A stretch of 64,000 nucleotides of DNA from Sphingopyxis sp. YF1 (GCF_022701295.1 NZ_CP033204.1:3162001-3226000), one strand, 5' to 3'. Counted from the first letter of the stretch, positions 1 through 9,033 are shown. Numbers and translations are program-made. Notes: generated by a model from the sequence alone, not told the origin.

Positions 1-147
1 GAAGCGGTCGTGCGCGCCGATGCCCTCGCCCGCACCGGTCTCGACCAGCACGCGGTGGCCGTGGACGACCAGTTCGCGCGCGCTTTCGGGGGTCAGGCCG
101 ACACGATATTCGTGGTTCTTGATTTCCTTGGGGGTACCGATGAGCAT
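1..147 (-). CDS. ald: Alanine dehydrogenase, N-terminal part (cut by window edge)
   Basis: Only the first 49 residues are present; the gene runs off the left edge. The protein begins [20 protein letters not shown], the characteristic start of NAD-dependent L-alanine dehydrogenase, which interconverts L-alanine and pyruvate plus ammonia in the cytoplasm. The ATG is preceded on the minus strand by GGAGAG six bases upstream, a good ribosome binding site, so the start is secure. It is divergent from the chemotaxis transducer. Related pyridine nucleotide transhydrogenase alpha subunits share this fold but not this N-terminal wording. The catalytic and NAD-binding parts are outside the window. Confidence 0.88.
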   Translation of the reverse strand, partial: MLIGTPKEIKNHEYRVGLTPESARELVVHGHRVLVETGAGEGIGAHDRF

Positions 148-163
148 GGGTCGCTCTCCATAG

Positions 164-173
164 CGCTATAGCG
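164..173. promoter_or_regulatory. Perfect 10-base palindrome in the ald / transducer divergent region
   Basis: The 204-base gap between two divergent starts holds the perfect palindrome CGCTATAGCG just upstream of the ald ribosome binding site. Alanine dehydrogenase genes are often controlled by Lrp/AsnC regulators, but nothing in the sequence identifies the binding protein. I see no convincing -35/-10 pair. Confidence 0.25.
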
Positions 174-351
174 GCAACCGGTGGCCGCGCGGATGCTTCG
201 CTGTATAGCGTCAACGCGACGCGCAGCGCGAATTTTCGTTCCGCTGGTTAACACTGAATTTACCCCTTCCCCACATAGATCGGTCATGATTTTCGCCGGT
301 GACAGCGGACGGCAGCGCCGCGCGCCACGACATGGTGAGGGAAGCAGGATC

Positions 352-1704
352 ATGGTGAAGGAAAATCCGATTCATAAGCAGCAGATCGACCCGATTGCGA
401 TGTCGGAGCGCTTTTCCTTCTACGATCTCGACGGACGCCTCGCCGCGAACGGTGCCGAGATTCACGCGATCGTTGCCGGACGCGAGGAAGCGATTGCGCG
501 GGCCTATTGGGACGCGTTCAACGCCCTTCCCTCGATCGAACGCAAGATCGAGGGCGAGCTCTACGACAGCTATGTCCGCGGCAGCGCGCGGCACACCGCC
601 TTCAAATACCGCGATCCGGCGGGGCAGGAGGTCGCCACGATCGCCTGCCAGAACACGCATATGGCGCGGCGCGTGAACCTGCCGCTCGCGTCGGTGCTAT
701 CGTGCATGGCCGAGAGCCAGCGGCTGACGTTCGAATATATCCTCGAGGCATGCGGCGACGATTTGGCGCGGCTGGTCCGCCTGTCGAACGCGCTCAACCG
801 GCTCGGCCTGCTCGAATATGACATCATGCAGCGCTATGCCGAAAAGCTCGACCGCGCGGTCGTGTCGGGCGAGCGCCATGCGCTCGCGGACGATTTCGAC
901 CGCTCGATCGCCTCGCTGGTCCAGGACACCGACGGCGTACGGCGCCAGCTTGCCGCGCAGGCGGCTTCGGCCGACCAGGCTGCAAAGGGCATGATCGCCA
1001 AGACGAGCGAAGTCGCCGCGGCGTCCGAACAGTCGGCGATCGCGATGCGCGAGGCCGCATCGACCGCCGCGGGCCTCATCCGCGCGATCGAGGATGCACG
1101 CAGCGAGGTCGAAGCGTCGGCCACCGTCGCGATCCGCGCCTCCGAACAGGCGGGCGAAGCCGTCGCAATGTCGGAAGCGTTGTCGCACCACGCCGAATCG
1201 ATCGAATCGATCCTCGGCCTGATTCGCGAGATTGCGGGACAGACCAACCTGCTGGCGCTCAACGCGACGATCGAAGCCGCCCGCGCGGGCGAATCGGGCC
1301 GCGGCTTTGCCGTGGTGGCGCAGGAGGTGAAGAGCCTCGCCAACGAAACCGCGCGCGCGACCGACGATATCGCGGGCAAGATCACCGCGATCCAGCAGGC
1401 GACGCGCGGATCGGTCGCCGCGAACCAGTCGATCCAGCAGACGATCGTCGAGGTGCAGCAATCGGCGCAGCGCATCCGCGACGCGATGGACGCGCAGGCG
1501 CAAACGGTCACCTCGATCACCGCAGCGGTCGACGAGACCGCGCTCGCCGCCGATTCGATGTCGTCGACCATCGCCAGCATTCGCAACGATTCGGGCATGG
1601 TCGCGGGCGAGATCAGCGTGCTCAGCGAAGAATTCGGCAAGATGGGCGAGCGCCTGAACTCGCTCGAAAAGGCGGCCAGCGAATTCAGCCGCCGGGTCGC
1701 GTAA
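352..1704 (+). CDS. Globin-coupled methyl-accepting chemotaxis protein
   Basis: A 450-residue soluble chemotaxis transducer without membrane segments. Residues about 18-170 look like a protoglobin (globin-coupled sensor) domain; His103, followed by a V-N-L-P stretch, is the candidate proximal haem ligand. Residues about 215-450 are a methyl-accepting signalling domain whose hairpin tip, around residues 293-330, carries the diagnostic [20 protein letters not shown] core. By analogy with HemAT it should sense O2, NO or another haem ligand and control CheA. The reading frame is open further upstream, but the ATG chosen follows GGAAGCAGGA and the protein becomes family-like only after it. No che genes are nearby. 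Haem binding is inferred. Confidence 0.85.
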   Translation: MVKENPIHKQQIDPIAMSERFSFYDLDGRLAANGAEIHAIVAGREEAIARAYWDAFNALPSIERKIEGELYDSYVRGSARHTAFKYRDPAGQEVATIACQNTHMARRVNLPLASVLSCMAESQRLTFEYILEACGDDLARLVRLSNALNRLGLLEYDIMQRYAEKLDRAVVSGERHALADDFDRSIASLVQDTDGVRRQLAAQAASADQAAKGMIAKTSEVAAASEQSAIAMREAASTAAGLIRAIEDARSEVEASATVAIRASEQAGEAVAMSEALSHHAESIESILGLIREIAGQTNLLALNATIEAARAGESGRGFAVVAQEVKSLANETARATDDIAGKITAIQQATRGSVAANQSIQQTIVEVQQSAQRIRDAMDAQAQTVTSITAAVDETALAADSMSSTIASIRNDSGMVAGEISVLSEEFGKMGERLNSLEKAASEFSRRVA

Positions 1705-1713
1705 TCCCCATGA

Positions 1714-1773
1714 TCCCCGGCGAAAGCCGGGGCCTGTCCTGATCCCGGCACGGACCCCGGTTTTCGCCGGGGA
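1714..1773. repeat. Palindromic intergenic repeat, possible terminator
   Basis: Two 19-base arms, 1714-1732 and 1755-1773, are inverted copies with one mismatch, and each arm is itself a small hairpin (CCCCGGC-GAAA-GCCGGGG type). The whole folds as a long stem or cruciform just behind the chemotaxis gene. Elements of this wording are common between genes in sphingomonads. It may stop transcription before the SDR gene, although there is no T tract. Confidence 0.7.
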
Positions 1774-1815
1774 ACGACTCTGGCGCAGCGCAGCCCGGGC
1801 CTCTATGGCGAGGCC

Positions 1816-2508
1816 ATGGCAACCCATATCCTGATCACCGGCGCGAGCCGCGGCATCGGCGCCGCGATCGCCGAGGCGCTGACCACCGACGCCGCCAAAA
1901 TCGTCGCACTCGCGAGCGCCGACGGCGACCTCGCCGACCCGGCGATCCCGGACCGCCTGTGGCGAACCAGCCTCGACCGGCTCGATGGCCGCATCGACGT
2001 GCTGGTCAACAACGCCGGGATATTCGAGGCGAACCCGATCGACGATTCCGACGCCGAATGGCTCGCGAACTGGAACCGCACGCTGCAGGTCAACCTGACC
2101 GCGAGCGCACAGCTGTGCCGCCATGCCGTGCGCCACTGGCAGGAGCGCAAGGCCGAAGGGCGCATCGTCAATATCGCAAGCCGCGCCGCCTATCGCGGCG
2201 ACAGCCCCGCACACTGGCATTATGCCGCGTCGAAGGCGGGCATGGTGGCGATGACCAAGACGATCGCGCGCGCCTATGCGAAGGATGGCATCCTCGCTTT
2301 CGCCATCTGCCCCGGCTTCACGATGACCGGCATGGCCGAGGATTATCTGGAAAGCCGCGGCGGCGACAAATTGCTCGCCGATATCCCGCTGGGCCGCGTC
2401 GCGATGCCGCACGAGGTCGCCGAAATGGCACGCTGGTGCGCGATGCAGGCGCCAGCGTCGATGACCGGCGCGGTGCTCGATGTGAACGGAGCAAGCTATG
2501 TCCGCTAG
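1816..2508 (+). CDS. SDR family NAD(P)-dependent oxidoreductase
   Basis: A 230-residue classical short-chain dehydrogenase/reductase. The dinucleotide-binding motif TGASRGIG is at residues 8-15 and the NNAG motif at 65-68. Ser122, Tyr136 and Lys140 form the catalytic set. The C-terminal part (CPGFTMTGMA, then a domain ending in LDVNGASYVR) is typical of 3-oxoacyl-ACP-reductase-like SDRs. The substrate cannot be told from sequence. Its 3' end overlaps the beta-lactamase gene by 11 bases, so the two are probably translated together, though no metabolic link is obvious. Confidence 0.85.
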   Translation: MATHILITGASRGIGAAIAEALTTDAAKIVALASADGDLADPAIPDRLWRTSLDRLDGRIDVLVNNAGIFEANPIDDSDAEWLANWNRTLQVNLTASAQLCRHAVRHWQERKAEGRIVNIASRAAYRGDSPAHWHYAASKAGMVAMTKTIARAYAKDGILAFAICPGFTMTGMAEDYLESRGGDKLLADIPLGRVAMPHEVAEMARWCAMQAPASMTGAVLDVNGASYVR

Positions 2509-3394
2509 GATCGCAGCCGTCGCCGCGCTGGCGCTCGCCGGCTGCGCGCCGCAACAGGCGCCCGCGCCCGCCGCCGCCGCGCCGACCGGCAAGGCGCTTG
2601 CCGCCGCGTGCGAAGGGCGCGACGGCTGGAGCGATCCCGCCCCCCCTGCGAAGATCCACGGCAACACCTATTATGTCGGCACCTGCGGCATCACCGCGCT
2701 GCTGGTGACCACCCCCGACGGACTGGTGCTGATCGACGGCGCCACCGAGGAAGCCGCGCCGGGTATCCTCGCCAATATCCGTGCCCTCGGTTTCGACCCC
2801 GCCGACGTCCGCTATCTGCTGGCGAGCCACGAGCATCTCGACCATGTCGGCGGGCTGAAGGCGCTGCAGGACGCAACCGGGGCGTCGGTGCTCGCACGAA
2901 AGGAAGCCGTGGCAACGCTGACCAGCGGCGAACCCGAAGCAATCGATCCACAGCGCGGCGCGATCCCGCCGTTCCGGGGTGTGACCGTGGCGCGCACGCT
3001 GAAGGAGGGCGAAACGCTGCCGGTCGGGGGCATCGGCCTGACCATCCGCGCGACCCCGGGACACACGCCGGGCAGCACGAGCTGGACCTGGAAGTCGTGC
3101 GAGGCGGGCGATTGCCGCACCATTGCCTATGTCGACAGCCTGAGCGCCGTGTCGGCCGACGATTACCGCTTCACCGATCATCCCGACTATATCGCGATGC
3201 TGCGCGGCACCTTCGCCAAGGTGCCCGGCCTGCCCTGCGACCTGCTGATCACCCCGCACCCGGGCGCGAGCAGCCTGTTCGAACGGCTCGCGGGCGAGGC
3301 ACCGCTGGTCGATTCCGGCGCGTGCAAAGCCTATGCCGCGGGCGCGGCAAAGCGGCTCGACGAACGGCTGGCGAAGGAAGCGGCAACCCGATGA
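2498..3394 (+). CDS. Subclass B3 metallo-beta-lactamase, predicted lipoprotein
   Basis: A 298-residue zinc hydrolase of the B3 metallo-beta-lactamase type. The zinc ligands are all present: His111, His113 and His189 (site 1) and Asp115, His116 and His254 (site 2), in the contexts SHEHLDH, GHTPGSTSW and ITPHPG. The B3-specific HTPGSTSW wording separates it from glyoxalases. The N-terminus is a short signal peptide with lipobox LAGC (Cys16), so the mature enzyme is probably lipid-anchored in the periplasm. A GGAG ribosome binding site inside the SDR gene supports the start. It overlaps prmA by four bases (ATGA). Chromosomal B3 enzymes are known in sphingomonads, and actual carbapenem or cephalosporin hydrolysis is inferred. 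Confidence 0.86.
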   Translation: MSARIAAVAALALAGCAPQQAPAPAAAAPTGKALAAACEGRDGWSDPAPPAKIHGNTYYVGTCGITALLVTTPDGLVLIDGATEEAAPGILANIRALGFDPADVRYLLASHEHLDHVGGLKALQDATGASVLARKEAVATLTSGEPEAIDPQRGAIPPFRGVTVARTLKEGETLPVGGIGLTIRATPGHTPGSTSWTWKSCEAGDCRTIAYVDSLSAVSADDYRFTDHPDYIAMLRGTFAKVPGLPCDLLITPHPGASSLFERLAGEAPLVDSGACKAYAAGAAKRLDERLAKEAATR

Positions 3395-4362
3395 GCTGGA
3401 TCGTCTCGCTTCCCTGCACGCGTTCCGAAGCCGAAGCCCTGTCGGGCGAGATTCCCGAGCTCGATGCGATGCCCGAGGCTCCCGTCGTCGTGACGCGCGA
3501 AATCGACGAGGATGCCGACGAATGGCAGCTCGACGCCTATATGGACGACAGGCCATCGGCAGAGCTGGTGGCGCTGCTGCACGCGCTGGTCCCGAGCGCC
3601 GGCGATACCGAACCCGTGATCGCCGAGTTGCCCGAAGAGGATTGGGTAACGCTGAGCCAGCAGGGGCTAGAGCCCGTGCAGGCGGGGCGTTTCTTCGTCC
3701 ACACCAGCAGCCATGCCGACCGCGTGCCCGCGGGCGCCACCGCCTTCCTGATCGACGCGAGCCAGGCGTTCGGCACGGGCGGGCACGACACCACCGCGGG
3801 CTGCCTTTCGATGCTCGACCGACTGGCGTGGCAGGGCGCCGTCCCGCGCAACATTGCCGACATCGGCACCGGCACCGGGCTGCTCGCCTTCGCCGCCATG
3901 GCGCTATGGCCGCGCGCGCGGACGATCGCGTCGGACATCGATCCCGCGAGCATCTTTGTCACGAAGGACAATGCCGGCATCAACGGCGTCCCGCTCGGGC
4001 GCGGCGGCGGGCGCCTCGCGGTCGCCGTGGCGGCGGGGACGAACCATCCGGCGATCCGGCATCGCGCGCCCTACGACCTCGTAATCGCCAACATCCTCGC
4101 CGGGCCGTTGATCACCCTCGCCCCCGATATCGCAAGCGTCACCGCGCCGGGCGGACGCATCATCCTCGCGGGCCTGATCGCGCGCCAGATGGAACCGGTG
4201 CTGGCGGCGTATCGCGCGCAAGGCTTTCGCCTCGCCGCGCGCGGCGGCAGCGCCCAGTGGCCGTGCCTGATGCTGGTCAAGCGCCGCCGCTATGGCTGGC
4301 GCCGCAAGGAGCGCGCGCTGCACCGCGCCGATCCGGCGGACGCGAGTTTCGGGAGCTGGTAG
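3391..4362 (+). CDS. prmA: Ribosomal protein L11 methyltransferase
   Basis: A 323-residue SAM-dependent methyltransferase that trimethylates ribosomal protein L11. The family signature FGTGGHDTT precedes the SAM-binding motif DIGTGTGLLA (Asp157), followed by an acidic ribose-binding strand (SDIDP) and the N-methyltransferase motif IANILAGPL. The N-terminal 100 residues resemble the L11-recognition domain and are acidic. The start overlaps the beta-lactamase stop in an ATGA junction. The C-terminus ends in a basic tail (KRRRYGWRRKERALHR) slightly longer than usual. Only three bases separate it from the convergent phhA. Confidence 0.88.
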   Translation: MSWIVSLPCTRSEAEALSGEIPELDAMPEAPVVVTREIDEDADEWQLDAYMDDRPSAELVALLHALVPSAGDTEPVIAELPEEDWVTLSQQGLEPVQAGRFFVHTSSHADRVPAGATAFLIDASQAFGTGGHDTTAGCLSMLDRLAWQGAVPRNIADIGTGTGLLAFAAMALWPRARTIASDIDPASIFVTKDNAGINGVPLGRGGGRLAVAVAAGTNHPAIRHRAPYDLVIANILAGPLITLAPDIASVTAPGGRIILAGLIARQMEPVLAAYRAQGFRLAARGGSAQWPCLMLVKRRRYGWRRKERALHRADPADASFGSW

Positions 4363-4365
4363 GCG

Positions 4366-5238
4366 TCAACCGCTCTTTGCGAGCGCATAATCCTGTGTAC
4401 CGCGCGTGATCACCATATCGCCCGGCAATATGTCGGCGATGGCGATCGGCGGCAGCGCCGCGTTGGCGGCATAGAGCGGCGCGAAGTCGGTGTTCACCGT
4501 CGTGTCGAGCAGCTGGTCCAGGCTGTCGATGACGAAATAATTCTGCTGGAAATCGTCGATCCGGTAATCGGTGCGCATCACCCGCGCGAGGTCGAAACCG
4601 ATGCGGTTGGGGCTGTCCGAATCGAGCGCAAAGACGCTTTCTGCGTAGGAGGAAACGATGCCGGCCCCATAGATGCGCAGGCCGCCCGCCTCACGGATCA
4701 GGCCGAATTCGACGGTATACCAGTAAAGCCGCGCGAGCTGTTTCAGCGCGTCGAACCTGAGGCTCCGGAGGCCGCCTTCGCCATAGGCGACCATATAATC
4801 GGCGAACACCGGGTCGGCGAGCATCGGGACATGGCCGAAGACGTCGTGGAAGACGTCGGGTTCCTGCAGATAATCGAGCTGCTGCGGCGTGCGGATAAAA
4901 TTGCCCGCGGGGAAACGCCGGTTGGCGAGATGGTCGAAGAAGACGTCGTCGGGGACGAGCCCCGGCACCGCGACGACTTGCCACCCCGTCGCCGCCATCA
5001 GCCGCGCGTTGAGCTCGCGATAGTCGGGGATGCCGGGCTTTTCGAGCCGCAGCACGTCGATACCGCGCAGAAAGGCTTCGGAGGCGCGGCCGGGCAGCAT
5101 CGCCGACTGGCGCGCGAAAAGCCGGTCCCACATCGCATGTTCATCGGCGGTGAAGGCGTCCCAATTTTGCGAAATCGTCCAGTCGGCCGCGGCGCCGGGC
5201 GGCGGGGTTTCATGGACGTGGGTGAATCCATCCTTCAT
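4366..5238 (-). CDS. phhA: Phenylalanine 4-hydroxylase
   Basis: A 290-residue monomeric bacterial phenylalanine hydroxylase converting L-Phe to L-Tyr with a pterin cofactor, non-haem iron and O2. The iron triad is readable: His131 and His136 in FHDVFGHVPML and Glu177 in YWYTVEFGL. There is no regulatory ACT domain, as expected for bacterial enzymes. The frame is open upstream to a TTG, but the ATG starting MKDGFTHVHE is preferred because family similarity begins there. No pterin-4a-carbinolamine dehydratase gene (phhB) is adjacent. Tryptophan degradation genes lie about 39 kb away. Confidence 0.93.
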   Translation of the reverse strand: MKDGFTHVHETPPPGAAADWTISQNWDAFTADEHAMWDRLFARQSAMLPGRASEAFLRGIDVLRLEKPGIPDYRELNARLMAATGWQVVAVPGLVPDDVFFDHLANRRFPAGNFIRTPQQLDYLQEPDVFHDVFGHVPMLADPVFADYMVAYGEGGLRSLRFDALKQLARLYWYTVEFGLIREAGGLRIYGAGIVSSYAESVFALDSDSPNRIGFDLARVMRTDYRIDDFQQNYFVIDSLDQLLDTTVNTDFAPLYAANAALPPIAIADILPGDMVITRGTQDYALAKSG

Positions 5239-5272
5239 GGCACAGGGCCTAGCATGAAATAGTTGCAAATGA

Positions 5273-5302
5273 AACCGGTCCGACGACTCCGCCGGACCGG
5301 TT
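5273..5302 (-). terminator. Hairpin terminator behind the TonB-dependent receptor gene
   Basis: Ten-base perfect arms (AACCGGTCCG and CGGACCGGTT) with a ten-base loop lie 20 bases past the receptor stop codon. On the minus strand the stem is followed by TTTCATTT, a weak T-rich tail, consistent with factor-independent termination before phhA. Confidence 0.65.
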
Positions 5303-5321
5303 CCCCTACCACGCTGCGACG

Positions 5322-7328
5322 TCAGAAGCGCGCGCGCAAACCCGCCGAGATGGCGCGGCGCTCGACGGGATAATAGATCGCCGATGTCGGCGTCACGCCG
5401 ATCGCCGCGCTGATATCACCGATCGCCTTCTTGCCCGTGATATTGCGGACGTCGACGAAGGCGTCGATACCCTCGGCCACGCGCGCGCCGCCGGTCACGC
5501 CGAGCAGCGCATAGCCCGGCGTGCGGACCTTGTTGCGATAATCGGCGTGGGGGCCCTGCGGCACCCATTCGAGATTGGGCGCGACGTGCAGCGCATCGCC
5601 GCCGAGCCTCAACTCGGCGCGATAGACATGTTTCGGAACGATCGGCAGGCGGTTGTCGCCGAACTCGGAATCATCGCGAAAGCGGAAGTCGCTGTAGGTA
5701 TAGACCTGCCGCAGTCGCAGCCAGTCGGCGGGCCTCCATTCGAGCGCCGCCTCGATCCCCGCATGCCGGGTGCGCCCGGCGTTGAAGGTCGAGGCCGGGA
5801 TGTCCGGGACGACGGTATATTGCAGCATCTCGCCCCGAATGTCGGCGCGGTAGAGGCTGATATCCCAGTCCAGCCTTCCCGCCTTGCCGCGCGTGCCGAC
5901 CTCGACCGTCCACGCGCGCTGGGGCGCGAGCGGCACGAAGCTCGCGATCTGCGCCAGTTCGTTGAAGCCCGGAAATTCGACCGAGCGGCTGTAGTTGGCG
6001 TAGACTTGCACATCCGCCACGGGTTCGAACAGCAGGCCCAGCTTGGGGGAAAAGGCGTCGAAACCGGCGTGGCCGACCGTCCCGGCCTGCGCCGGCGCGG
6101 CGCTGTTGAAGGCGATCGCCTGCCGCCGCTTGCCGTCGGCGTAGACGCCGCCGGCGACGAGGGTCAGCGCCTCGACCGGGGTCAGGCGCAGTTCGCCATA
6201 CAGCGTCGCGGTGCGGGCATCCTGCTCGGCCTCGAAGCTTTTGGCGCCGCGCTTGCCGGCCAGGTTGAGGAAACGCTTCGACGCGGTGTCGCCGACGCGC
6301 AGCTCGCCGCCGAACGTCGCGGCGACCGCACCGCCGTCATAGTCGACGCGGAAGAACGCCCCGCGATCGACGCTCTCCTGGTCGATGACCTGGAAGATCG
6401 GGTGATAGAGCGACTTGACGTTGACGAAGCCGCCGACGTCGAGCGACAGCCTGCCCCAGTCGAAGCGTGTCCGGTTCTGAAGCCGCAGCGAATCGATGTC
6501 GCGCGCCTGATCCCCCGCGACGCTCGCCGCGGCGGCGATGCGCGGGGTGGTCAGCGCCTCTTTCATCGTCAGCGCACCGGGCAGTTGCTGCTCGATATGG
6601 TTGACGCTGGCGTAGAAGCGCGTGCTCGCAACGTCGCTCAGCTTGAGCCCGGCATTGCCGTGGAAGCGCAGGCTGTGGCGCCCGGCATGGTCGCGGTCGC
6701 CGTCCGACGTGTCGGCGCTGAGTGCGCCCCACGCATCGACCGCGCCCGCCGCGACGCCCGCCGAAACGAGCCCGCGCACGCTGTCGAAGCTCCCCGCATC
6801 ACCGCGCAGGTAGATCCCGCCGGCGGTGCGGCCGGTCGGCGTCACGCCATTGACCGCGCCGCCCAATGTCCCCGACCCGAAGCGCAGCGCGTTGGCGCCG
6901 CGATACACCTCGAGATGGTCGAAGAAGATCGGTTCGAGCTCCTGGAAATCGCCATTGTCGTCGGCGAGGTTGATCGGCACCCCGTCCTGCAGGAGCGTCA
7001 GCCCGCGCATGTGGAAACCGCGCGACAGCCCCGAACCGCGGATCGCGATGCGTACCTCCTGCCCGTAGCGCGGCTGGAGATAGACGCCGGGGGAAAAGGC
7101 GAGCGTGTCGCGCAGGCTGACGATTGATTTGTCGGCATAGTCGCCGTGCGTGACGATATCGACCCCACCGGGGGTGCGCGCGGCGCGCGCCTCGGCTTCG
7201 TCGGTCGCGGTGGGAGCGGTGACGATGATCGTCTGGTCGTCCCCGGCCACCTCGGCACGGACGACGGCAGGAACGAGCGAGAGGACGAGCGCCAACAGCG
7301 GCGCCGCCCGATAGGTACGGCAGTTCAT
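5322..7328 (-). CDS. TonB-dependent outer membrane receptor
   Basis: A 668-residue TonB-dependent receptor. A signal peptide ending near VVRA is followed by a TonB-box-like segment (DQTIIVTAP), a plug domain at about residues 45-160 (LRDTLAFSPGVYLQPRYG, and a DGVPINLADDNG loop) and a beta-barrel that ends in the outer-membrane signature RARF. The start ATG is preceded by AAGGA. An upstream GTG-initiated DUF2946 gene shares its strand. DUF2946 proteins often sit beside TonB-dependent copper receptors, so a metal substrate is possible, but the receptor itself shows nothing substrate-specific that I recognise. Confidence 0.87.
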   Translation of the reverse strand: MNCRTYRAAPLLALVLSLVPAVVRAEVAGDDQTIIVTAPTATDEAEARAARTPGGVDIVTHGDYADKSIVSLRDTLAFSPGVYLQPRYGQEVRIAIRGSGLSRGFHMRGLTLLQDGVPINLADDNGDFQELEPIFFDHLEVYRGANALRFGSGTLGGAVNGVTPTGRTAGGIYLRGDAGSFDSVRGLVSAGVAAGAVDAWGALSADTSDGDRDHAGRHSLRFHGNAGLKLSDVASTRFYASVNHIEQQLPGALTMKEALTTPRIAAAASVAGDQARDIDSLRLQNRTRFDWGRLSLDVGGFVNVKSLYHPIFQVIDQESVDRGAFFRVDYDGGAVAATFGGELRVGDTASKRFLNLAGKRGAKSFEAEQDARTATLYGELRLTPVEALTLVAGGVYADGKRRQAIAFNSAAPAQAGTVGHAGFDAFSPKLGLLFEPVADVQVYANYSRSVEFPGFNELAQIASFVPLAPQRAWTVEVGTRGKAGRLDWDISLYRADIRGEMLQYTVVPDIPASTFNAGRTRHAGIEAALEWRPADWLRLRQVYTYSDFRFRDDSEFGDNRLPIVPKHVYRAELRLGGDALHVAPNLEWVPQGPHADYRNKVRTPGYALLGVTGGARVAEGIDAFVDVRNITGKKAIGDISAAIGVTPTSAIYYPVERRAISAGLRARF

Positions 7329-7399
7329 GATTTTTCCTTCGCTTGAATGCAGGCACGGACCGCCCCGCGCGGGATGCGCGGGCGGCCGTTCAAACCGGG

Positions 7400-7792
7400 T
7401 CAGGCGAAGGCGGGAGGTCCGGTGCTCGGCGGCAGCGGCGAGGCGATGCCCGGCGCATAGCCGAGCGACGGGATCGCGACGGGCAAGGACTCGGCCGCCA
7501 CGGGAGCGGCGGGCAGCGCGGGTTCGGCGGGAACGATCGGCGCCACCGCGAGCGCACCCCACGGGCAATGCTGGTCGCTGACGGCGCCGTCGTGGTCGCT
7601 CGCACGTTCGATCGGGATGGTGATCGTCCCGCCGGGATTGGCGGGGTCCGAACAGACACGGACGGTGATGCTGCCGCTCGCGTCGGTTTCGATCATCCAG
7701 CCCGGTGCGACGAGGATGCGCGCGGCAATCGCGAGCAGCAGCGGCAGCAGGAGAAGGATGCCCGGTCGGCGAAAGGCGGCAAGGAGGCCCAC
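7400..7792 (-). CDS. DUF2946-like small exported protein
   Basis: About 130 residues starting at a GTG, with an N-terminal hydrophobic segment (ILLLLPLLLAIAARILVAPG). After it come a short polar region with DQHCPWGALA and a proline-rich tail ending in GPPAF, the layout of DUF2946 proteins found beside copper-related genes. No ATG fits: the frame opens at a TTG 36 bases further upstream, and the next Met falls inside the protein. The start is therefore uncertain. The gene is followed after 71 bases by the TonB-dependent receptor on the same strand, and the gap contains a GC-rich hairpin. A role in metal (copper) handling is an inference from context. Confidence 0.55.
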   Translation of the reverse strand: MGLLAAFRRPGILLLLPLLLAIAARILVAPGWMIETDASGSITVRVCSDPANPGGTITIPIERASDHDGAVSDQHCPWGALAVAPIVPAEPALPAAPVAAESLPVAIPSLGYAPGIASPLPPSTGPPAFA

Positions 7793-7863
7793 GCGGGAGG
7801 CCTTATGGCGCCTGCGGTGCGGTGACAAGGGACAGATACTTCAGGCGCGCAATGCCGCGCTTG

Positions 7864-9033
7864 TTATTCCGCCGGCGTCTCGTCGGTCTTCTTGCCGGTG
7901 CGCGTCCACGGATAGAGCAATTGGCCCCAGTAATTGCGCGGCACATCCTCGGGGATGCCATAGTCCCTGGGCCAGCGGTCTTCCGGAAAATGAAAGGTGC
8001 CGAACAATTTGTCGATCCACGGGAAATGGATCGCGAAATTGACGTCGAACGCCTCGCGCTCGAGCCCGTGGTGCCAGTGATGGAACCGCGGGGTGGTGAT
8101 CCAGTGCCCGGCGCGGTTGAAACTGCCGCCGACATTGGCGTGGAGCAGCGACGACCAGACATAGACGAAGCCGATGTAGGCCTGCATCACCGACGGGCTG
8201 AACCCGAGCGTGAAGAGCGGCAGCGAGGTGATCGCGCGCAGCAGGATGATCTCGGCGAAATGCATCCGCGATCCTGCGAGCCAGTCCATCGATTTCGCGC
8301 TGTGGTGCACCGCATGGAAACCCCACAGGAACGGCACCTTGTGGAACAGGCGATGGAACCAATATTGCGCCATGTCCGACGCGACGAGCACGATCGCGAA
8401 CTGGACGATCCACGGCAGCGACGCAACCGCCGCGCGGAACGCGTCCCAGCTGTTCGTATGGTCGTTGATGATCGTCGAGGGCGCGAGCGCAAGGAAGCTC
8501 AGCACCTGCACGAACATCGTGCTGACCAGATAGTAGAAAAGATCCTCGCGCCATTCGGTGCGGAAGAGGCGCTGCGTTCGCCGGTGCGGAAACGCGCGTT
8601 CGAGCGGCGCGAACATGAAGCCGGTGATCAGCAGGTTGACGACGAAGAAGTCGAGCCCGAAGAAAATGCCCCAGTCGCGCGTTTCCTGCGGCTGGACATT
8701 CGCGCCGCCGATCAGCACCGCGGCGAGCCCGATCATCAGCGCGGTCAGTCCGAGCGCCTTGCGCGGGCGGAGGAGCAGGCTGAGCAGCGAGAGGCCATAG
8801 CTGGTGAGCAGGATCGCGTGCACCAGCCCGCGAAAGCCGCCCCAATTCTTGACGATCGCGAGCTCGGGGGTCGCGAACCAGTCGGGAAAGCGCAGCGCGA
8901 TCACCATGAAGAAACCGGCGATCGCGAACAGCAGCCCGAAAAAGCCCGACAGCCAGCCGCTGCCGAACCGCCGCACCTCGGTATGCGATTCGAGGTCACG
9001 CATCAGGCTGTTCAGATAGTCACGTTTGGCCAT
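7864..9033 (-). CDS. Sterol desaturase / fatty acid hydroxylase family membrane protein
   Basis: A 389-residue integral membrane di-iron enzyme of the fatty acid hydroxylase superfamily. The histidine clusters are present in order: HRLFH, then HAVHHS, and HHWHH near the C-terminus. About four hydrophobic segments lie in the N-terminal half, longer than in the minimal family, so the catalytic domain starts near residue 200. These enzymes hydroxylate or desaturate lipids, sterols or carotenoids using O2. No carotenoid or hopanoid genes are adjacent, so the substrate is unknown. The ATG is clear. It is followed by a DUF2946 gene on the same strand after 71 bases. Confidence 0.85.
   Translation of the reverse strand: MAKRDYLNSLMRDLESHTEVRRFGSGWLSGFFGLLFAIAGFFMVIALRFPDWFATPELAIVKNWGGFRGLVHAILLTSYGLSLLSLLLRPRKALGLTALMIGLAAVLIGGANVQPQETRDWGIFFGLDFFVVNLLITGFMFAPLERAFPHRRTQRLFRTEWREDLFYYLVSTMFVQVLSFLALAPSTIINDHTNSWDAFRAAVASLPWIVQFAIVLVASDMAQYWFHRLFHKVPFLWGFHAVHHSAKSMDWLAGSRMHFAEIILLRAITSLPLFTLGFSPSVMQAYIGFVYVWSSLLHANVGGSFNRAGHWITTPRFHHWHHGLEREAFDVNFAIHFPWIDKLFGTFHFPEDRWPRDYGIPEDVPRNYWGQLLYPWTRTGKKTDETPAE

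Noticed and set aside
248..262. CtrA-like box TTAA-N7-TTTA upstream of the chemotaxis transducer
   Set aside because: One half-site has a mismatch, and a single imperfect AT-rich match in a 204-base gap is weak evidence.
5239..5268. TTG start adding ten residues to phenylalanine hydroxylase
   Set aside because: The added residues are not conserved and have no ribosome binding site; the ATG starting MKDGF fits the family.
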